From an uncultured Lachnospiraceae bacterium (GTDB lineage: Bacteria; Bacillota; Clostridia; Lachnospirales; Lachnospiraceae), in contig CAMWBY010000018.1 of NCBI GenBank assembly GCA_947172645.1, positions 1 to 64,000 on the forward strand: 64,000 bases of DNA, in the 5' to 3' direction. The position numbers were made by a program, and so were the translations under genes. Position 1 is the stretch's first letter, and each line of letters begins with the position of its first letter. Below are positions 59,905 to 64,000 of this stretch, one piece after another. Below the pieces are notes generated by a model. That model worked only from the letters and a program-made list of their open reading frames with translations. It did not search any database and was not told the origin of the DNA.

Positions 59905-61521
59905 ATGAACTGGAATGATGCGGTTAAAGAACTGGACACCAGGAGACAGAAGGCTCTTTTGGGCGGCGGACAGAACAAGATAGACAAACAACACGGCATC
60001 GGCAAGATGACTGCCCGTGAGAGAATAGATATTTTGCTTGACCCGGGCACTTTCGTGGAAGTGGATGGGTTCATGGAATCGCGTATCGATGATTTTGACC
60101 TGGATAAGAGAAGAGTGCCGGGCGACGGCGTGGTGACCGGATATGGTGAGATTGACGGCCGCCAGGTATTTGTGGCGAGCGAGGACTTTACGGTAATCGG
60201 CGGCACGCTCGGAGAATACCATTCCTTTAAAATCTGCCGTATCCAGGATATGGCGATGGAGATGAAAGCCCCTCTAATCTGTATCAATGACAGCGGCGGC
60301 GCCAGGATTGAGGAAGGTATCTCTTCCTTGAGCGGTTACAGCGGAATGTTCCTGCGCCATACGAAAGCATCGGGCGTTATCCCGCAGATTGCGGTGATTT
60401 TAGGCCCTTGTTCCGGGGGCGCATGTTATGCGCCTGCCATCTGTGATTTTATATTTATGGTGAAAGACATTTCCAAGATGTTTATTACCGGGCCCAACGT
60501 GGTTAAGACGGTAATCAATGAGGAAGTGACCGTGGAAGAGCTTGGCGGGGCGCAAGTACATGCCAAGAAAAGCGGGGTGGCGCATTTTACTTACGACAGT
60601 GAAAACGAATGCCTGATGGGCGTGCGTAAACTGCTTTCTTACTTACCAAGCAATTGGACGGAGAAACCTCCGGTCATCAATAACAAAGAAAGACAGAGTA
60701 TTCTGCCACGGGTTGGCAAAGTGTTTGGCAAGGTGGATAATGTCAAGGTTGCTTCTGTCATGAAGGCGAAAGCGGCCAAGATTATGGATATTGTCCCGGA
60801 TAATTCCCGCCATGCATATGATGTGAAAGAAGTAATCGACTGTATTGTGGATGAGAGTAGCTTCTTTGAAGTACAGAAAGAGTTCGCTACGAATGCCGTG
60901 ATAGGTTGGTGCAGGATGGAAGGCAGGGTAGTGGGCATCGTGGCGAACCAGCCTAATTCCATGGGCGGTTCACTGGATTACCATGCTTCCGATAAAATTG
61001 CCAGGTTTATCCGCTTCTGCGATTGTTTCAATATCCCTCTTGTAACCTTGATTGACGTGCCTGCGTTCCTGCCCGGTACGGCGCAGGAGCATAACGGGAT
61101 TATCCGTCATGGGGCCAAGATTCTGTATGCATATTCTGAGGCCACCGTGCCCAAGATTTCGTTGATTATGCGCAAGGCATACGGCGGGGCGTATATTGCC
61201 ATGAATTCCAAGGAGATGGGCGCGGATATTGTGTTCGCATGGCCTATTGCCGAGATTGCAGTCATGGGGGCGGACGGCGCGGTGAACATTGCCTTCAAGC
61301 GTAAGATTAAGGCCGCGCCCGACCCGGAAGCCATGCGGGCGCAGTGTAAGGCGGAGTATGAGGAGCGATTCCTGAATCCTTATGTGGCGGCGGCAAGAGG
61401 ATACGTGAATCAGGTGATTAAGCCGGAAGAGACACGTGACGCCATCGTGAAAGCCTTGAGAGGATTAAAAAACAAACAGACAAAGCAGCCGGAGAAGAAG
61501 CACGGCAACATACCGCTGTAA
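59905..61521 (+). CDS. Acyl-CoA carboxylase carboxyltransferase (PccB/MmdA type)
   Basis: 538 residues with the Carboxyl_trans fold in two halves: INDSGGARIEEGISSLSGYSGMF, GPCSGGACYAPAICDFIFMV, then GIVANQPNSMGGSLDYHASDK, DVPAFLPGTAQEHNGIIRHGAKILYAYSEATVPKISLI and AYGGAYIAMNSKEMGAD, each read in parts. The protein moves a carboxyl group between biotin and an acyl-CoA (propionyl-, methylmalonyl- or a related CoA). No biotin carboxylase, biotin carrier or decarboxylase membrane subunit is nearby, so it cannot be assigned to a biosynthetic or Na+-decarboxylase complex. GGAGGT lies upstream. Confidence 0.93.
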   Translation: MNWNDAVKELDTRRQKALLGGGQNKIDKQHGIGKMTARERIDILLDPGTFVEVDGFMESRIDDFDLDKRRVPGDGVVTGYGEIDGRQVFVASEDFTVIGGTLGEYHSFKICRIQDMAMEMKAPLICINDSGGARIEEGISSLSGYSGMFLRHTKASGVIPQIAVILGPCSGGACYAPAICDFIFMVKDISKMFITGPNVVKTVINEEVTVEELGGAQVHAKKSGVAHFTYDSENECLMGVRKLLSYLPSNWTEKPPVINNKERQSILPRVGKVFGKVDNVKVASVMKAKAAKIMDIVPDNSRHAYDVKEVIDCIVDESSFFEVQKEFATNAVIGWCRMEGRVVGIVANQPNSMGGSLDYHASDKIARFIRFCDCFNIPLVTLIDVPAFLPGTAQEHNGIIRHGAKILYAYSEATVPKISLIMRKAYGGAYIAMNSKEMGADIVFAWPIAEIAVMGADGAVNIAFKRKIKAAPDPEAMRAQCKAEYEERFLNPYVAAARGYVNQVIKPEETRDAIVKALRGLKNKQTKQPEKKHGNIPL

Positions 61522-61533
61522 GGTGAATATAAA

Positions 61534-61564
61534 AAAGAGACAGGTCAAAAAGCACTGTCTCTTT
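61534..61564. terminator. Bidirectional terminator between convergent genes
   Basis: AAAGAGACAG (61534-61543) pairs with CTGTCTCTTT (61555-61564), with an A-run to the left and T-rich sequence to the right. It serves the carboxyltransferase gene and the minus-strand FliD-like gene. Confidence 0.85.
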
Positions 61565-61597
61565 TATACTTTAATATAGGAAATTTCTCCGGCTGCC

Positions 61598-62911
61598 TTA
61601 ACAGTAACTGTTGAACATCATGCCACTGTAGGCGCTGGTGATATATGGACTGGCAAAATTCTTACCCGGGTTTTTATATGCCACGACCGTGTTGTTGACA
61701 TAGTTCATCGGGTCTAAGGAAACCTGGTTTGTTTTGCGCAGAACCGAATTGGTAAAACGTTTCATAGGTGAAAAAATATCCTTGGCATTGTCGCTCATAG
61801 CGTTCTGGCGCAGAGTGCCGTCGTCCACTTCCAAAGTGCCGTCCAGGTTAAGATTCAGCCCGACAGAAGTGAGGTCCCGGGCATAGACGCGCGCCACGCT
61901 GCTCATCTCGTGAAAAAGCCGGTTGCTCTTAGGCTGCTTATCGCTGAATTCGGATACGGACTGCAGGAATGAGTTAAAGCCGTTCACCAAAGTGTTAACG
62001 TTCTCGGTGAGTGATTCCACATCCGTCTTAAGTCCGATGGAAGCGGTCTCTCCCTCTTCGCTGCTGACGCCTGTTAACTGCACATCGTAGGTGTGGCCTA
62101 ACGTAAAGCGGTTAGAGGTAGATGTGCGCTCTGTGCCGTTGACTGCATAAGAAGCGTTAGACGGCTGTGTGGACACATGGTTTAAGCCAAAATATTCCAC
62201 CGTGCCGGATGTCTTGCTCGTCCTGTGGTCGGAAATCCTGTATATATAGGATTTATCATCTTTCAGGCCGGTGGAATTGGATTCCATCCTTAAATAAGAA
62301 GTATTCCCTTCGCCCCGGACTACCTGGGCGGACATGCCGATATTAGCATTGGTAATCAGCCTGGCAAGACGTTCCTGTACATCCACATTTGTGTCAGTAG
62401 GTTTGATACTGAACTGGAATTCAAAGTTCAGTCCTTCAATTCCGATATCAAATGAATAAGTGTCGGGCGCAAGTGCTATAGGCTCGTCACTGGGAAGGAA
62501 TTTCCCTGTATTAACCTGTGGAGAAGCTAGACTGTTTACTCCGATGTCATAGGTGGGCAGGTCATCATCCTGCTTGGCAGAGCCAATATAAGAGGCTTTC
62601 GCAATATTTTCATTGCTAGAGTACGCCACCTTCTTATCCAGAAGCTCTTCTTCATCCAATCCACCCAGAGAAGCAATCGTGTTACGCAGTTCCCGTGCGT
62701 TTTCCTTGATACTGACGGCAAACCGCTGAGAGTCTTTGCTGGTGTCCAAGATATACAGGGGGGATTCTTTATTCATTTTAACGATGGAATTATACACGCG
62801 GCGCAGTTCGCTCTTCTTATGGGAATCATAAGGAGTGCTGGATTTCGGCGCATAAGCAGGCATGTAGAAATTGTAGACGTTCATTACGCTGTTGATACCG
62901 TTATAAGACAT
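61598..62911 (-). CDS. FliD-like flagellar protein (cap/hook-associated 2 paralogue)
   Basis: 437 residues from the ATG at 62911, preceded by AAAGGAGG; an upstream in-frame TTG at 62932 overlaps that site. Middle and C-terminal parts recall FliD: VDVQERLARLITNANIGMSAQVVRGEGNTSYLRMES, read in parts, IGLKTDVESLTENVNTLVNGFNSFLQ and LNLNLDGTLEVDDGTLRQNAMSDNAKDIF. The FliD N-terminal motif of the cap protein at 25918 is missing; the N-terminus (MSYNGINSVMNVYNFYMP) is different. It is likely a second axial or cap-like protein, or a non-flagellar surface protein derived from FliD. It lies away from the flagellar operon, between the carboxyltransferase gene and rpmG. Confidence 0.65.
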   Translation of the reverse strand: MSYNGINSVMNVYNFYMPAYAPKSSTPYDSHKKSELRRVYNSIVKMNKESPLYILDTSKDSQRFAVSIKENARELRNTIASLGGLDEEELLDKKVAYSSNENIAKASYIGSAKQDDDLPTYDIGVNSLASPQVNTGKFLPSDEPIALAPDTYSFDIGIEGLNFEFQFSIKPTDTNVDVQERLARLITNANIGMSAQVVRGEGNTSYLRMESNSTGLKDDKSYIYRISDHRTSKTSGTVEYFGLNHVSTQPSNASYAVNGTERTSTSNRFTLGHTYDVQLTGVSSEEGETASIGLKTDVESLTENVNTLVNGFNSFLQSVSEFSDKQPKSNRLFHEMSSVARVYARDLTSVGLNLNLDGTLEVDDGTLRQNAMSDNAKDIFSPMKRFTNSVLRKTNQVSLDPMNYVNNTVVAYKNPGKNFASPYITSAYSGMMFNSYC

Positions 62912-62961
62912 AGTCCCCCTCCTTTCTTCCATGAAATATTCTCAGAACCATATCTGATTAC

Positions 62962-63000
62962 TGATGTTCCTGTCCGCTGTCCGTAGCCTGCGGAACATCA
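62962..63000. repeat. 9-bp inverted repeat upstream of the FliD-like gene
   Basis: TGATGTTCC (62962-62970) and GGAACATCA (62992-63000) flank a 21-base loop in the leader of the minus-strand FliD-like gene. The rest of 62912-63137 is AT-rich and shows no gene. Confidence 0.5.
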
Positions 63001-63137
63001 TCTGTGGATATTGCAGCATGGTATCTTTCTTCTGATATTCATGCTATAGTTTATATATCGTAAAGTAAAAATAAAAAATAAAGAGGATATGCAGTTGTTT
63101 TGTAAAAAAATTATAAAAATAATAGTCCTTAAATTAG

Positions 63138-63166
63138 TTGACGGAGAGCCTGGGGTATGGTATAGT
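63138..63166 (+). promoter_or_regulatory. Sigma-A-type promoter of rpmG-secE-nusG
   Basis: TTGACG (63138-63143), a 17-bp spacer and TATAGT (63161-63166), 86 bp before rpmG. Confidence 0.75.
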
Positions 63167-63252
63167 ATGTGGGCAAGATAAGATTTAGGTCTTTTTTTTA
63201 TGCTTAAAAATATTGGTTTAATTGACTGACGAATACACGTGGAGGTAGCAAG

Positions 63253-63402
63253 ATGCGTACAAGAATTACTTTAGCATGCACAGAGTGCAAACAGCGTAAC
63301 TACAATACAACGAAGGACAAGAAGACTCATCCGGACAGGATGGAGACCAAGAAATACTGCAGGTTCTGCAAGACCCATACGCTGCATAAGGAGACAAAAT
63401 AA
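63253..63402 (+). CDS. rpmG: Ribosomal protein L33
   Basis: 49 residues: [21 protein letters not shown], read in parts, [17 protein letters not shown]. The two CxxC pairs (CTEC and CRFC) mark the zinc-binding type of L33. GGAGGT lies seven bases before the ATG. It heads the conserved rpmG-secE-nusG order. The gene is too short for most ORF lists. Confidence 0.97.
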   Translation: MRTRITLACTECKQRNYNTTKDKKTHPDRMETKKYCRFCKTHTLHKETK

Positions 63403-63468
63403 CTGTCTGTAATTCTGACAGAAAACAGGCTGTGTAATTTGGAAATTAAGAAAGGTATGGAAAGCAAG

Positions 63469-63687
63469 ATGGGAAATTCTGCGAAACAGACGGCGGCATC
63501 CAAGGTTTCAAAATTCTGGAGCGGCGTGAAAGCTGAGTTTAAGAAAATCACCTGGCCTGACAAAGATGCCCTTTTGAAACAATCGATAGCGGTTGTTGTT
63601 GTTTCTGTTGTAGTCGGAGCAATCATTACGATATTAGATTTTGGTTTACAGTATGGTGTGGATTTCCTTACGACATTATCGTTCTAG
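63469..63687 (+). CDS. secE: Preprotein translocase subunit SecE
   Basis: 72 residues from the ATG at 63469; an ATG at 63457 and a TTG at 63439 are in frame alternatives, none with an ideal ribosome binding site, so the start is uncertain. The SecE pattern is clear: FWSGVKAEFKKITWPDKDALLKQS, read in parts, then a single membrane helix (IAVVVVSVVVGAIITILDF). SecE clamps SecY in the membrane. It is followed by nusG, as usual. Confidence 0.95.
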   Translation: MGNSAKQTAASKVSKFWSGVKAEFKKITWPDKDALLKQSIAVVVVSVVVGAIITILDFGLQYGVDFLTTLSF

Positions 63688-63773
63688 CGCCATGCCCGGG
63701 ATTGGGACAGGGATTTCGGGAACATGATACGGCAAACTCTGAAAACAGGAAGCAAGAAAGGCATGGTATTAGT

Positions 63774-64000
63774 ATGGCAGAAGCAAATTGGTATGTTGTG
63801 CATACTTATTCCGGGTATGAAAACAAGGTAAAAGCCAACATTGAGAAGACGATAGAAAACAGACATTTGGAAGAAGAGATTCTGGAAGTCAGGGTGCCCA
63901 TGCAGGATGTTATGGAGATGAAGAACGGCGCCAGAAAGACTGTCCAGAAGAAAATGTTCCCCGGCTATGTTCTGATTAATATGGTCATGAATGACGATAC
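63774..64000 (+). CDS. nusG: Transcription antitermination/pausing factor NusG (partial at right edge)
   Basis: The first 75 residues are present and the gene continues past the window. The NGN domain is recognisable: NWYVVHTYSGYENKVKANIEK, read in parts, then VPMQDVMEMKNGARKTVQKKMFPGYVLINM. NusG binds RNA polymerase and modulates pausing and termination. It follows secE by 86 bp. Confidence 0.97.
   Translation, partial: MAEANWYVVHTYSGYENKVKANIEKTIENRHLEEEILEVRVPMQDVMEMKNGARKTVQKKMFPGYVLINMVMNDD

Noticed and set aside
62941..63100. TACGATAT on the minus strand as a sigma-28 -10 for the FliD-like gene
   Set aside because: The -35 position reads TTAT and two of the -10 bases do not match; too weak to annotate.

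Overview
The window looks like chromosome from a motile, anaerobic Firmicute of the Lachnospiraceae type. The evidence is the gene order flgM-flgN-flgK-flgK-flgL-fliW-csrA followed by flaG-fliD-fliS, sigma-28/SigD-type promoters, strong AAGGAGG ribosome binding sites, and rpmG-secE-nusG at the right edge. No rRNA, tRNA, CRISPR array, integrase or intact transposase was seen.

Layout. (1) 1-3042: the end of a BspA-type leucine-rich-repeat protein and three zinc-ribbon proteins, two of them membrane anchored. (2) 3043-4547: a graveyard with an HD-hydrolase remnant, an intact antitoxin next to a PIN toxin that has lost its N-terminus, and the first 21 codons of a helix-turn-helix regulator. (3) 4548-16291: two glycine-rich collagen-like proteins with related N-terminal domains, a 2750-residue Rhs/YD-repeat protein with a variable C-terminal domain, and an AIM24-family protein. 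(4) 16550-18052: an AlbA_2/Schlafen-type regulator with a 12-bp minisatellite. (5) 18098-36710: the late flagellar genes (anti-sigma factor, chaperones, two FlgK, FlgL, FliW, CsrA, FlaG, FliD, FliS, two flagellins). Both flagellin leaders carry a small hairpin with a GGA loop followed by a GGA-containing Shine-Dalgarno, as expected for FliW-CsrA control. (6) Inside the flagellar block, at 29611-34119, lies an AT-rich insert: a small protein, an 870-residue protein with an HEVAH metallopeptidase motif, and a 474-residue protein ending in a DisA_N/diadenylate-cyclase-like domain with a degenerate RHR motif. This is the best candidate for an undescribed system.

(7) 36708-57978: a large glycosyltransferase island, probably for flagellin glycosylation. 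It holds five CgeB/DUF3880-type modules, three GT2-plus-TPR proteins, a DUF4422 fusion, and a set of Glyco_tranf_2_5 proteins in split and fused forms. One of these, with GT2 and methyltransferase domains, is interrupted at a run of eight G, where one more G restores the frame; this suggests phase variation. The island is broken by a MarR regulator with two ABC exporter pairs, an ATPase with a DUF234-like C-terminus, and a DtxR/MntR-like regulator. (8) 58279-64000: a small HTH protein with UDP-galactopyranose mutase, an acyl-CoA carboxylase carboxyltransferase, a FliD-like protein on the minus strand, then rpmG, secE and the start of nusG.

How it fits together: SigD promoters drive flgM, the flaG-fliD-fliS group and flagellin 1. 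FlgM holds SigD until hook completion, FliW and CsrA tune flagellin translation, the chaperones deliver the axial proteins, and the neighbouring glycosyltransferases and Glf plausibly build the glycan on the filament. The Rhs module and the metallopeptidase/DisA-like pair are accessory conflict-type or unknown modules.
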